Shown here: positions 42,801 to 51,768 of the stretch, piece by piece | Numbering within the stretch: position 1 is the first letter of the stretch | Layout of the letters: each line of letters opens with the position of its first letter | DNA from: Bacteroidales bacterium | GTDB taxonomy: Bacteria; Bacteroidota; Bacteroidia; Bacteroidales; UBA1402 | Direction of reading: 5' to 3' | DNA length: 61,307 bases | Assembly: GCA_028709215.1 (NCBI GenBank) | Contig: JAQVXI010000005.1 | Coordinates: forward strand, 12,436-73,742 | The notes under the pieces: generated by a model | What the model saw: the letters and a program-made list of their open reading frames with translations, nothing else | Told to the model about the DNA's origin: nothing | The model's database searches: none | Made by a program: the position numbers and the translations under genes

Positions 42801-45062
42801 ATGAAAACAAAACTGCTCAGCCTATTGCTTCTACTGTCTACACTGGGAGTGTACGCACAGTTTTACCGGCCCGGAGAACCGGTTGAGTTCAATAATCCAA
42901 TGTCTGTTAGCGTTTTTCATTCCAAAAACCAGGGGGATTTGTTGGTCTATCCCAATACCATTGATACCGTTCAATCCGGTTTGGTTCAATTTGCATTTTA
43001 TCGTCCGGACTTAACCCTCGACCGACAAATCAATCATACGATGGCCGATTCTGCCTTTTTTATGATGGGACACAACGGTTTGGGTCTTCTTGAATTGGAA
43101 GGAGCGGATACGACCGAATTGTATCTGTACTACGGAAGCACTCGGGAAACAGCCGGTGACTGGTTAAGCGAATTGAATGTCGTGGGCTCGGATGGTCTGA
43201 CGCGTTTTTCCATACCCATATCATGGCATCGTACGTATACCTATTTTAAAGGAGACGAAGCGAAGATTGTGGGTGCAACTTCCATTTGGGATACGGCATA
43301 TTACGAAAGCGGATGGGGAGCACAGCCTTTTTATACATCTCACGTGTACGATGTGCGAAGTGGTCGTCTTGAAAAAAGCTTTCCGTATGGATTCCAAGTC
43401 ACGAAGTCGGCCATAGTAGGCAACGACACACTACTTTTTACCAGCAACTCCAATTTCGAACGATATCGGGGTGGCTATGCCTCTGCAAGTGCTGTAGAAG
43501 CCTTTCGATCTTATGTATTCAACATGGATTACGAAATCAAAACAGTCCTGGAGCTGCCCACCTCAGCCTTGGATATGGGCTTGGATGCCATCAATTACGC
43601 CACGTTGTTTGAACCGCTCTGCAACGAGCATGAGGTCTACTACGGCTCAACCATTCAGTATTTCATTTTTGATACCAACGGTGGAGTCGTTGGTGATTCA
43701 ACACGGTTTGTGCTCAGCGACGCATCCGGCAATACCCTTCAAACGACAGAAATGTTGCAATGGAGTCCCTTTGCCAGTTTGTGGTTACCGAAACAACAAA
43801 AATCCGTTCTGATTGGTTACAATCAAGCATTATCCATCCCGGATTTATCGGTTGTGGGTACATATGACGATTACATTCAAACAGAAGACGGGAATGTATT
43901 CTTTGCACAGTACAACGAAGAAAACAAACAAGTGAACGTCCTAAACGAGGATTTTACCGTATACAAAACGATTCAATTGCCCTACGAAGGAGGCTGGAGT
44001 TTTGTCGGAATGAATCAACGATCGGTCTGCGCCGACGATGCCATCGAATTGGCGTTCACGCTGTACGATGAAGCCGAATGGTACTGCATCATGAATGAGG
44101 ACAATCAAGTCGTACTACCCAAGACCGAAGTTTCTTTTTTATGGTTTTCCATGCAATCGTCCTTTCCGATGTTCGCTCGGTTTACAAATGAGAAATACGG
44201 TCGGGGTATTGATTCAAGAGGTTCGTCCTATCAGCGCTTTGTGCCGATTTCGTTTGAATTTTCCGAAACAATGCAGGGTGACATGCATCTATACGATCAA
44301 ACATGGACCAAACTGCGTACGACGTCGGTTTCCACGCAATACCACGATACACTTCCAGAAGGCATTTTCCATTACCAATTGGTCAACCATTTGACCGGGG
44401 TTCGTCAGTACGATGTGGATGCTCTGACTTGGGAAGACGCACAGCCTTTTGTGGTTACCACCGACTCGGCATTTGCACAAACGTGGCCCATCTATCCATT
44501 GCCTTTGGTAGAGGGAATACATACCGGCAATATTTCCGGAACCCTCAATGATCTGCGCGAAGAAAATACGGAAGACATGTCGTTGTTTCTTTTGCAAAGC
44601 AATTTGAGATCCACCCAGGCTCAGGTCTTCCGTGTTGCGGAAATAAACGGAAATGCCTTTGTATTTGATTCCGTTCCGAATGGGACGTATCAGTTATGGT
44701 TGGATGTTCCGGGAATCCCTCAAAGCAATTTAGGCAATGTACTAATTGGCTCTAGTCAAACAAACCTAATGAATATTGTTATTCGTATCGAAGATACTGA
44801 AGTCTCTTATACCATCCCTTCCTCCGTACAAACGGAGCGTAAAATTCAATCAGGCATTTACCCCAATCCGGTAACCGACTGGTTTGAGATACCCAATGCG
44901 AATCCTGAAAGTATGCGTATCATGGATCTAACGGGCAAACAGATGCCTGTTGTCAGTAACCGTACCAATCAGTGGAATGTATCGGATTTACCTTCGGGCG
45001 TGTACCTTATTGAGTGGAAAGAAGGAGATGTAATCAAGCGAGAACGAATGTTGAAACAATAA
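42801..45062 (+). CDS. Large secreted protein with T9SS type A sorting domain
   Basis: 753 residues. Signal peptide MKTKLLSLLLLLSTLGVYAQ. The body is beta-rich, acidic and unrecognised, with repeated short segments typical of propeller-like or surface proteins (YFKGDEAKIVGATSIWD, LFTSNSNFERYRGGY). About 565-680 resembles a carboxypeptidase-regulatory or SdrD_B-like beta sandwich (VEGIHTGNISGTLNDLREEN, FVFDSVPNGTYQLWLDVPG). The last 70 residues form the Por/T9SS type A CTD: SGIYPNPVTDWFEIP, MRIMDLTGKQMPV, WNVSDLPSGVYLIEWKEGDV, with KRERMLKQ at the end. It should cross the outer membrane through T9SS. Function unknown. Confidence 0.82.
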   Translation: MKTKLLSLLLLLSTLGVYAQFYRPGEPVEFNNPMSVSVFHSKNQGDLLVYPNTIDTVQSGLVQFAFYRPDLTLDRQINHTMADSAFFMMGHNGLGLLELEGADTTELYLYYGSTRETAGDWLSELNVVGSDGLTRFSIPISWHRTYTYFKGDEAKIVGATSIWDTAYYESGWGAQPFYTSHVYDVRSGRLEKSFPYGFQVTKSAIVGNDTLLFTSNSNFERYRGGYASASAVEAFRSYVFNMDYEIKTVLELPTSALDMGLDAINYATLFEPLCNEHEVYYGSTIQYFIFDTNGGVVGDSTRFVLSDASGNTLQTTEMLQWSPFASLWLPKQQKSVLIGYNQALSIPDLSVVGTYDDYIQTEDGNVFFAQYNEENKQVNVLNEDFTVYKTIQLPYEGGWSFVGMNQRSVCADDAIELAFTLYDEAEWYCIMNEDNQVVLPKTEVSFLWFSMQSSFPMFARFTNEKYGRGIDSRGSSYQRFVPISFEFSETMQGDMHLYDQTWTKLRTTSVSTQYHDTLPEGIFHYQLVNHLTGVRQYDVDALTWEDAQPFVVTTDSAFAQTWPIYPLPLVEGIHTGNISGTLNDLREENTEDMSLFLLQSNLRSTQAQVFRVAEINGNAFVFDSVPNGTYQLWLDVPGIPQSNLGNVLIGSSQTNLMNIVIRIEDTEVSYTIPSSVQTERKIQSGIYPNPVTDWFEIPNANPESMRIMDLTGKQMPVVSNRTNQWNVSDLPSGVYLIEWKEGDVIKRERMLKQ

Positions 45063-45080
45063 ATGTGTTTTTCAGGTGAT

Positions 45081-45140
45081 TCCCTGATGGTCCCCGGCAA
45101 CGTTGGTGGTGGTCAGCTGCCGGATCCGGACCATCAGGGA
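45081..45140. terminator. Long perfect hairpin between convergent genes
   Basis: TCCCTGATGGTCC (45081-45093) and GGACCATCAGGGA (45128-45140) are perfect 13-bp inverted repeats; inside, CCGGCA (45094-45099) pairs with TGCCGG (45118-45123), leaving a 4-nt bulge. There is only a weak T-run after it. Likely terminator for the convergent 45062 and 45150 genes. Confidence 0.6.
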
Positions 45141-45149
45141 TCATTCTGT

Positions 45150-46541
45150 TTAAGGCATTTCTTCAAAAATCGGCGCCTTTGTATTCTGAGCTGTATCGTA
45201 ATAGAGCATCGCACGATCGTTGGATTTCGGATTGCCCTTTTGCATCAATTCGAACGTTTCGGCAGCAGCAAGCAAAACAGGACCGTAACCATGAGCGGCA
45301 AATGGACTGATGGGGCGGTGTGCATAGAAAGCCGGATCAAAACCCATACCGGTTCCGACACAGGTACCTTCGACCTGTCCTTGGGCATTGACCGCTGTTG
45401 AAACCGCAGACCAGCCCAATTGAGCCACCGGTCCGTAGGCTTTGGCATCGACCCAGCCTTGATTGATTGCATGCGCGAACGCATACGTATAAATGGCGGT
45501 GGCCGATGTTTCCAAATACGTATCGTTGCGATCCAATAATTGGTGCCAAAATCCGCTTCCGGATTGCAAACGAGCCAAACCGGCCAAATGCGCTTGCATC
45601 AGTGACAGGATTTCGTTGTAAGCTTCGTGATTTTGTGGCATGACATCGAGTACATCACACAGCGTCAAAATGGCCCAACCGTTGGCTCTACCCCAATAGA
45701 AGGCAGGATGGGGATTCATCTCCTGAACCCACCCGTGTCGAAACAGTTGCGTTTCGGGTACAAACATTTTATCACGGAAAAGACGAATTTGTTTGGCCAC
45801 TTCATCCATATATTCCGGTTTGTTGAAATGTTTGGCATATTCTGCCAATGCCGGTAAACTCATGTACATGTCATCCAGCCACACACTGTTTTTGTATGGA
45901 CGATTACGGCCGAACATGCCGTCTTCCAGGCGTATTTCTTTGTTCGCAACAAAATCGATGTAATTCTCAATCAGTGGCTCACATTGATTTAAATCGACGC
46001 CAAATCGATGGGCACGAATCATGGCAGCCGCCATGGAGCCGGCATCATCCAAGGCTTTGGGTCGCAACACCTGACGCATCTGAGCGTCAATTTGAACGTT
46101 TTTGGCCAACAGGGCTTCAAAACCCGGGGCAGCATCGGCAAGGATCTGCAAGCGCTCTTTTACATAATCTGCATATTTCCCGTCTTTGGTAATGGTATGC
46201 ATGTGTAACATACCGGAGTGTACGACACCCCATTCGTAAGAGGCTATTCGAAAATCCCCTCGCTTGAGTTGTGTATTTGTCGGTAATTCGCCATCGGCTG
46301 AAACTGGATGGCCGTCATCGGCCGTTTCCAAAGAGGCATGCGTGTGCTCTTGCAAATAAAGCAAAACACGATCGGCCGTTTCTTTGATGGACTCCGGGCT
46401 TACTTCTCCATAAGGTATGGAATAGTCGGGTTGCAACAAATGTAAGGGTACAAGGGAATCATTCTGTACCGGTGCATCCGATTTGGGTTGACACGCCACC
46501 AAAGCCAGTGACACGCCAGCCGTGTAAATAAATGTTTTCAT
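45150..46541 (-). CDS. Glycoside hydrolase family 88/105 lipoprotein
   Basis: 463 residues. Lipoprotein signal MKTFIYTAGVSLALVAC (lipobox LVAC). An (alpha/alpha)6 barrel with the family signature FYWGRANGWAILTLCDVLDVM (about 278-297), plus RPYKNSVWLDDMYMSLPALAEYAK and GSGFWHQLLDRNDTYLETSATAIYTYAFAHAI. GH88/105 enzymes remove unsaturated uronic residues (rhamnogalacturonan or glycosaminoglycan fragments) by hydrating the double bond. There is no SusC/SusD pair or lyase near it, so it is outside a polysaccharide utilisation locus. It follows the acyl-CoA synthetase by 21 bp on the same strand. Confidence 0.87.
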   Translation of the reverse strand: MKTFIYTAGVSLALVACQPKSDAPVQNDSLVPLHLLQPDYSIPYGEVSPESIKETADRVLLYLQEHTHASLETADDGHPVSADGELPTNTQLKRGDFRIASYEWGVVHSGMLHMHTITKDGKYADYVKERLQILADAAPGFEALLAKNVQIDAQMRQVLRPKALDDAGSMAAAMIRAHRFGVDLNQCEPLIENYIDFVANKEIRLEDGMFGRNRPYKNSVWLDDMYMSLPALAEYAKHFNKPEYMDEVAKQIRLFRDKMFVPETQLFRHGWVQEMNPHPAFYWGRANGWAILTLCDVLDVMPQNHEAYNEILSLMQAHLAGLARLQSGSGFWHQLLDRNDTYLETSATAIYTYAFAHAINQGWVDAKAYGPVAQLGWSAVSTAVNAQGQVEGTCVGTGMGFDPAFYAHRPISPFAAHGYGPVLLAAAETFELMQKGNPKSNDRAMLYYDTAQNTKAPIFEEMP

Positions 46542-46562
46542 GATACGATGTTTGGGTTGTTG

Positions 46563-48251
46563 TTATGATGATCCTTTTTTGGTCTCTTCTTTATCTTCTT
46601 CTTTGTTTACCAAAAAGCGTTTGATTTTTTGCGTGGCCGTTTTCTCAAAAGGTTCCTTGCGCAAATGCACATCGGCCAACTGAGAGGCTTTGCTGACGGA
46701 CTGATTCACGCGATCCTTGAGCTCCTTAAGGTACGTTTCCATTTTGGAAAAAACCTCCTCCTGATAATTGTGCGCTGAACTTTTCATTTCTTGATACCGC
46801 TTGCTGAATTCTTCCTGATTTAGGTAGACAGATGCCATTAAGCGACCTTTTTGCTCATAAACAACCGATTCAACGACGCCTTCCATTTCGTTGATAATGG
46901 CTTCTATTTCCTCAGGATATATATTCTCGCCACTGGCACCCAAAATCATATTTTTACTTCTGCCTTTGAGCGTCAAATTGCCTTTTGAATCCAAGACACC
47001 CAAGTCACCGGTACGGAACCAGCCATCCGGGCTCAATACCGAAGCGGTTGTCTCCGGATCTTTGTAATATCCCTGCATTACGTTGGGACCGCGTACGACG
47101 TATTCGCCTTCTCCGGTCTCCGGTCTGATGTCAATGAGTTTGTACTCAATTCCAGCCATGGCAGGCCCCACCGACCGATACAAGGTTTTTTCGACGGGTG
47201 CACCGCAAATCATGGGAGAGGTTTCGGTCAGTCCATAACCACAAGAATACGGAAAACGCGCATCACGCAAAAACCGTTCGACTTCGGGAGCAACGGCTGC
47301 ACCGCCAATACCAAAAAATCGCAGGTTGCCTCCAAACATGCGTTTCAACGTTTTGCCTGCAACCCGGTGCAGTAAAAAGCGGGTTGCCGGTATACGGTAA
47401 AAAAAGCGGGTTAGGGGAGATTTGTTTAATTTTGGTTTGATGCCAATTTTGAATATTTTTTCGATGATGAGGGGTACAGTCAGCATCATGGTCGGTTGGA
47501 TTTTTTTGAGCAAAGGCATCAGAACATTGGCCGTGGGCGGTTTGTCTATGTAGTGCACGCTTGCTCCTTGCATCGTACCCAGAATCAAACTGAGTGTACA
47601 TTCGTAGGTATGCGCCAGGGGTAGTACGGAGAGGTAGACGTCTTGATCACTTACCGGATAGAGGGTACGGCACATCACGGCATCCCATACCAGATTCTTG
47701 TGTGAAAGCATCACACCCTTGGACCGCCCGGTGGTTCCGGAAGTATAAATAATGCAAGCCAAATCGCTTTCTGCAACGTTGGGAAGCATGGCTTCTGCGT
47801 TGCGGTAGGCATCGACTAGGATTTGCTCGTGTGTTGATGCATTTTGCAGCCGGTTCATGGAAAGGCGCAAACCATCAAAACGCAATTTTCCATCAATCTT
47901 GGAGAAAACTTTGTCGGATGCAATCAAGGCTTTGGCTTCAGAATGCACCAGTACACTGTTGATTTCGACCGGCGAAAAATCCACCAAAATCGGCACGACA
48001 ACAGCCCCCATTTGTGTGATGGCATAATAACAGACACCCCAATTGGGCATATTTTCTCCGATCAAAGCAACTTTGTCTCCGGCTTGAATGTGATGCGTCT
48101 GCAAGTACCTGCTCACGGCCCGGCTATAATCACCCAGTTGTCGGTACGTTACAGACGAACCGTCGGTATAACTGTAGGCGATTTTATCGCCGTACGTGTT
48201 CACACTGTTTTGGAGAATCTCAGGTAGGGTGTATGTATTGGGATGCTTCAT
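46563..48251 (-). CDS. Long-chain-fatty-acid-CoA ligase-like AMP-forming synthetase
   Basis: 562 residues from the ATG at 48251 (MKHPNTYTLPEILQNSV); an in-frame ATG at 48326 adds an unlikely Phe/His-rich leader and is rejected. ANL-superfamily motifs: P-loop CIIYTSGTTGRSKGVMLSHKNL (split here by residue limit: YTSGTTGRSKG), the GYGLTETSPMI stretch, GWFRTGDLGVLDSKGNLTLKGRSKNMI and the C-terminal Lys region VSKASQLADVHLRKEPFEKTATQKIKR with catalytic Lys. It activates a fatty acid to acyl-CoA through an adenylate. Chain length is unknown. The C-terminal tail is Lys/Glu-rich. Confidence 0.9.
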   Translation of the reverse strand: MKHPNTYTLPEILQNSVNTYGDKIAYSYTDGSSVTYRQLGDYSRAVSRYLQTHHIQAGDKVALIGENMPNWGVCYYAITQMGAVVVPILVDFSPVEINSVLVHSEAKALIASDKVFSKIDGKLRFDGLRLSMNRLQNASTHEQILVDAYRNAEAMLPNVAESDLACIIYTSGTTGRSKGVMLSHKNLVWDAVMCRTLYPVSDQDVYLSVLPLAHTYECTLSLILGTMQGASVHYIDKPPTANVLMPLLKKIQPTMMLTVPLIIEKIFKIGIKPKLNKSPLTRFFYRIPATRFLLHRVAGKTLKRMFGGNLRFFGIGGAAVAPEVERFLRDARFPYSCGYGLTETSPMICGAPVEKTLYRSVGPAMAGIEYKLIDIRPETGEGEYVVRGPNVMQGYYKDPETTASVLSPDGWFRTGDLGVLDSKGNLTLKGRSKNMILGASGENIYPEEIEAIINEMEGVVESVVYEQKGRLMASVYLNQEEFSKRYQEMKSSAHNYQEEVFSKMETYLKELKDRVNQSVSKASQLADVHLRKEPFEKTATQKIKRFLVNKEEDKEETKKGSS

Positions 48252-48372
48252 AAATATAATACCTATTGAATGGCAAAAGTAATGAAATTCTTGAAACCTA
48301 CAGAATGTAAACAAATCCCCTATCAATTCGTTCGATCAATCGGAATCAAATCGCTTTAAAAACGTTGTTTTT

Positions 48373-48404
48373 TTTGTAGACTGTCGATTTTTACGTTATA
48401 TTTG
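48373..48404 (+). promoter_or_regulatory. his operon promoter
   Basis: TTTG (48373-48376), exactly 20 nt, TATATTTG (48397-48404): a full match to the Bacteroidetes -33/-7 consensus. The TSS should be near 48411, about 20 nt before the leader peptide ATG. Confidence 0.68.
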
Positions 48405-48431
48405 CAGGAAATTGAATCAAAACAACAGACT

Positions 48432-48482
48432 ATGTCCATCCGCTCACATTTTACCGGTCATCACCATTGCGTCGGACGATAA
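48432..48482 (+). CDS. hisL: his operon leader peptide (16 aa, His-rich)
   Basis: A short ORF, MSIRSHFTGHHHCVGR, then TAA: four His codons in 16, three of them consecutive (CAT-CAC-CAT). It lies between the promoter and a terminator just upstream of hisG. Low charged tRNA-His would stall the ribosome on the HHH run and let the downstream antiterminator form. The symbol is by position and role, since I cannot compare to a database. Confidence 0.8.
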   Translation: MSIRSHFTGHHHCVGR

Positions 48483-48536
48483 AACGGTTGGCTGGAATAG
48501 TCGTGGAGATTACTATGAAACTTGGGGCTTGCCGTT
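48483..48536 (+). promoter_or_regulatory. his attenuator antiterminator segments
   Basis: AACGGTTGGCT (48483-48493) can pair with the terminator's 5' arm GGCTTGCCGTT (48526-48536): AACGG/CCGTT perfectly, then T-G, one mismatch, G-T, G-C, C-G, T-G. This alternative pairing would destroy the terminator when the ribosome stalls in the leader peptide, as in classic attenuation. Confidence 0.65.
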
Positions 48537-48560
48537 GAACGGGTAAGCCTTTTTTATTTT
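48526..48560 (+). terminator. his attenuator terminator
   Basis: GGCTTGCCGTT (48526-48536), GA loop, ACGGGTAAGCC (48539-48549), then TTTTTTATTTTTA. A strong intrinsic terminator 26 bp upstream of hisG and after the leader peptide. Confidence 0.85.
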
Positions 48561-48585
48561 TAATATACTGAAAAAACAAGAGATT

Positions 48586-49437
48586 ATGCTACGAATCGCT
48601 GTACAATCCAAGGGCCGTTTGAACGAAGATACCCTTGCCCTGTTGCAAGAAGCCGGCATTAAAATGGTATCCGGCAAACGCACCCTGCTCGTGCCTTCCA
48701 AAAATTTCCCCATGGAAATTTTATTTCTCCGGGACGACGATATTCCCCAATCCGTTGCATCCGGCATTGCCGACGTGGGCGTAGTGGGAGAAAACGAATT
48801 TTGTGAGAAAAAACAAGACGCCAACATCATCAAGCGATTGGGTTTCAGCAAGTGTCGTCTTTCGATTGCCATTCCTAAATCCATCGATTATCCCGGTGTC
48901 GAATGGTTGAACGGCAAAACCATCGCCACTTCTTATCCGGTGATCTTAAAAGAGTTTTTAGATCAAAAGGGCGTTCAGGCAGAAATTCATACCATTTCGG
49001 GTTCGGTGGAAATCGCCCCGGGAATTGGTCTGGCTGACTGTATTTTTGATATCGTAAGCTCAGGCAGCACGCTGGTTAGCAACCAATTGAAGGAGGTTGA
49101 AGTGGTCATGCAATCCGAAGCTGTGCTGATTGGTCACAATGCACTCAACCCGGAAAAAACGGAAATACTCGAAGAGCTGTTGTTTCGCATTCAGGCCGTA
49201 CAGCAAGCTGAGAATAAAAAATACGTCTTGATGAATGTACCCAACGATCAGATTGATGCAATCGTAGCGGTATTGCCCGGTATGAAAAGTCCTACCGTAA
49301 TGCCTTTGGCCAACACCGGCTGGAGTTCGGTACACACCGTATTGGAGGAAAAACGTTTTTGGGAAATCATCGGTAAACTGAAAGGTCTTGGAGCAGAAGG
49401 CATTCTTGTTTTACCCATCGAGAAAATGATCTTATAA
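48586..49437 (+). CDS. hisG: ATP phosphoribosyltransferase (long form)
   Basis: 283 residues, the long HisG_L type with a C-terminal His-binding ACT-like domain, so it needs no HisZ. First step of histidine synthesis: ATP plus PRPP gives phosphoribosyl-ATP; feedback-inhibited by histidine. Seen: LRIAVQSKGRLNEDTLALL, DDIPQSVASGIADVGVVGEN, the PRPP loop region DCIFDIVSSGSTLVSNQLKE and the C-terminal regulatory domain (KKYVLMNVPNDQIDAIVAVL, GWSSVHTVLEEKRFWEII). It follows the attenuator and starts the hisGDCB run. Confidence 0.96.
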   Translation: MLRIAVQSKGRLNEDTLALLQEAGIKMVSGKRTLLVPSKNFPMEILFLRDDDIPQSVASGIADVGVVGENEFCEKKQDANIIKRLGFSKCRLSIAIPKSIDYPGVEWLNGKTIATSYPVILKEFLDQKGVQAEIHTISGSVEIAPGIGLADCIFDIVSSGSTLVSNQLKEVEVVMQSEAVLIGHNALNPEKTEILEELLFRIQAVQQAENKKYVLMNVPNDQIDAIVAVLPGMKSPTVMPLANTGWSSVHTVLEEKRFWEIIGKLKGLGAEGILVLPIEKMIL

Positions 49438-49448
49438 AAAAATAAAAC

Positions 49449-50732
49449 GTGAACATACATCGTTATCCTGAATTTTCCGAATGGCCGGAATTGCTTGCCA
49501 GACCGGCTGTCAATCACGATCAACTTTTCGGAACTGTGCGGAAGATACTTCAAGAAGTCCGAGAACGGGGAGACGCTGCCTTGCGTGATTTGACCCATCG
49601 TTTTGACAACATTGCATTGGAAAACCTTATGGTCAAGGAGTCTGAAATCGAAGCCTCAGAAAACGAATTGCCGGAACCGCTAAAGGAAGCCATTCGTTTT
49701 GCGGAATCTACCATTCGTCGTTTTCACGAGGCTCAAGACGTTCAAATGCCCATCGTCAAAACCGCTACGGGCGTGACCTGTTGGCAAAAATCAGTCCCTA
49801 TTGAAAAGGTAGGGTTGTACGTGCCTGGTGGAACCGCTCCTTTGTTTTCAACGGTACTGATGTTGGCTGTACCGGCACAGATTGCCGGTTGCAGGGAAAT
49901 TGTCTTGTGTACGCCGTGTGGCAAGAATGGACACGTGCACCCGGCCGTATTGTTTGCCGCCAAAGTCGCCGGAGTAAAAACCATCATTAAGGTAGGTGGA
50001 GCGCAAGCGATTGCCGCCATGGCTTATGGAACAGAATCTGTACCCAAAGTGTATAAGATTTTTGGTCCGGGCAATTCCTATGTCACAACGGCCAAACAAT
50101 TGCTCAGTTTGGAAGAGGTTGCCATTGACATGCCGGCTGGTCCTTCTGAAGTTGAAGTTCTCGCAGACGAAACCGCAAAAGCTGCTTTCGTGGCTTCCGA
50201 TTTGCTGTCTCAGGCCGAACACGGCAAGGATAGTCAAGCCTTACTGATTACAACCAGCGAAAGCCTGGCAGAAGCCGTTGTTGAAGAAGTATACCGCCAA
50301 CTGGACACGCTCGAACGCAAGGACATTGCGAAGGCTTCCATCGAAAACAGTCGCATCATTGTGGTTGCATCGATGGAAGAAGCCATCAAAGCAACCAACG
50401 AATATGCGCCCGAACACCTGATTCTTGCGGTGAATGAACCCCGGCAACTTGCGGATCGCATTGTGAATGCCGGATCCGTCTTTCTGGGACATTATACACC
50501 GGAAAGTGTTGGCGATTATGCCTCTGGTACAAACCATACGTTGCCGACTCATGGGTATGCAAAAGCCTATAGTGGCGTTCACCTGGACAGCTATCGCAAA
50601 CGCATCACGTTTCAGGAATTATCTCCGGAAGGACTACAAAACATAGGGCCTGCTGTTGAAACAATGGCTGAAGCTGAGTTATTAACGGCCCACAAACAGG
50701 CCGTACGCATTCGATTGAACACTCTAGAATAG
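49449..50732 (+). CDS. hisD: Histidinol dehydrogenase
   Basis: 427 residues. Zn and NAD dependent; oxidises histidinol to histidine in two steps. Motifs: VPGGTAPLFSTVLMLAVPAQ, the conserved KIFGPGNSYVTTAKQLLS, DMPAGPSEVEVLADETAKAA, SQAEHGKDSQALLITT (catalytic His and Zn-binding residues), and the C-terminal GDYASGTNHTLPTHGYAKAYSG. The spacing from hisG is 11 bp. The ATG-type start is read as GTG at 49449 (gtgaacatacat), since the first codon there is GTG. Confidence 0.95.
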   Translation: MNIHRYPEFSEWPELLARPAVNHDQLFGTVRKILQEVRERGDAALRDLTHRFDNIALENLMVKESEIEASENELPEPLKEAIRFAESTIRRFHEAQDVQMPIVKTATGVTCWQKSVPIEKVGLYVPGGTAPLFSTVLMLAVPAQIAGCREIVLCTPCGKNGHVHPAVLFAAKVAGVKTIIKVGGAQAIAAMAYGTESVPKVYKIFGPGNSYVTTAKQLLSLEEVAIDMPAGPSEVEVLADETAKAAFVASDLLSQAEHGKDSQALLITTSESLAEAVVEEVYRQLDTLERKDIAKASIENSRIIVVASMEEAIKATNEYAPEHLILAVNEPRQLADRIVNAGSVFLGHYTPESVGDYASGTNHTLPTHGYAKAYSGVHLDSYRKRITFQELSPEGLQNIGPAVETMAEAELLTAHKQAVRIRLNTLE

Positions 50733-50739
50733 AATTATT

Positions 50740-51768
50740 ATGGAACTAAGCAAATTGGTTCGACCCAATATTTTGAAACTGAAGCCGTATTCTTCTGCCC
50801 GTGATGAGTTCAAAGGAGAGGCATCCGTCTATTTGGACGCGAATGAAAACCCATTGAACGCGCCTTATAATCGATATCCGGACCCGTTGCAACGCGCATT
50901 AAAACAAATCGTGGCCCAACAAAAAGGAGTCGAAACGGATCAATTGTTTTTTGGCAATGGCAGCGATGAACCCATTGATTTGGTTTTTCGGGTTTTTTGT
51001 GAGCCGGGTGTTGACAACGTCGTGGCCATCGATCCAACCTATGGAATGTATGAGGTTTCTGCCGAGATCAACAATGTGTCTTATCGAAAGGTCGGCTTGC
51101 GTTCTGATTTTAGTTTGGATGCTCAGGCCTTGCTGGATGCAGTGGACGCCAACACAAAGGTGATCTTTTTGTGTTCACCCAACAATCCTACCGGCAATGC
51201 ACTCGATCCGAATGCAATCCGACAGATTCTAAACGTTTTCCCCGGAATTGTGGTGTTGGACGAAGCCTACATTGATTTTTCTGCGCAGCCCGGCTTTTTG
51301 TCCCAACTGAATGACTTTCCGCGTCTGATCATTCTTCAAACCTTTTCAAAAGCATGGGGTTTGGCTGCCGTCCGGTTGGGAATGGCGTTTGCTCAGGTCG
51401 ACATTATTCGGTTATTTAACAAAGTCAAATATCCCTACAACATCAACGTCTTAACGCAGGAATTTGTCGCAAACGAACTCAAAAATCCCAATCGAACCCG
51501 TGAATGGGTTGCCTATTTGTTGGAACAACGGAATCATTTGACGAATGGTTTAAAAAAACTACCTTTGGTCAAATATATCCATCCAACCGATGCCAATTTT
51601 GTTTTGGTGCAGGTGGAACAGGCAACCGAGGTCTACAAAAAGCTGGTTGATCAAGGAGTCATCGTTCGAAACCGAAGCCACATCCATTTGTGTATGGACT
51701 GTTTGCGCATAACCGTAGGCACACAAGAAGAAAACGACGCACTGTTGGACGCATTAAAAAATCTATGA
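50740..51768 (+). CDS. hisC: Histidinol-phosphate aminotransferase
   Basis: 342 residues. PLP aminotransferase for the imidazole-acetol phosphate to histidinol phosphate step. [20 protein letters not shown] at about 30-49 is the HisC signature, [20 protein letters not shown] follows, [12 protein letters not shown] with the PLP-binding Asn, DEAYIDFS, and the PLP Lys in [16 protein letters not shown]. Its stop overlaps the hisB ATG (ATGA at 51765-51768), indicating translational coupling. Confidence 0.95.
   Translation: MELSKLVRPNILKLKPYSSARDEFKGEASVYLDANENPLNAPYNRYPDPLQRALKQIVAQQKGVETDQLFFGNGSDEPIDLVFRVFCEPGVDNVVAIDPTYGMYEVSAEINNVSYRKVGLRSDFSLDAQALLDAVDANTKVIFLCSPNNPTGNALDPNAIRQILNVFPGIVVLDEAYIDFSAQPGFLSQLNDFPRLIILQTFSKAWGLAAVRLGMAFAQVDIIRLFNKVKYPYNINVLTQEFVANELKNPNRTREWVAYLLEQRNHLTNGLKKLPLVKYIHPTDANFVLVQVEQATEVYKKLVDQGVIVRNRSHIHLCMDCLRITVGTQEENDALLDALKNL

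Noticed and set aside
45150-46541. Polysaccharide utilisation locus around the GH88/105 gene
   Set aside because: No SusC/SusD, lyase, sulfatase or hybrid sensor nearby; the neighbours are an acyl-CoA synthetase and a T9SS cargo gene.
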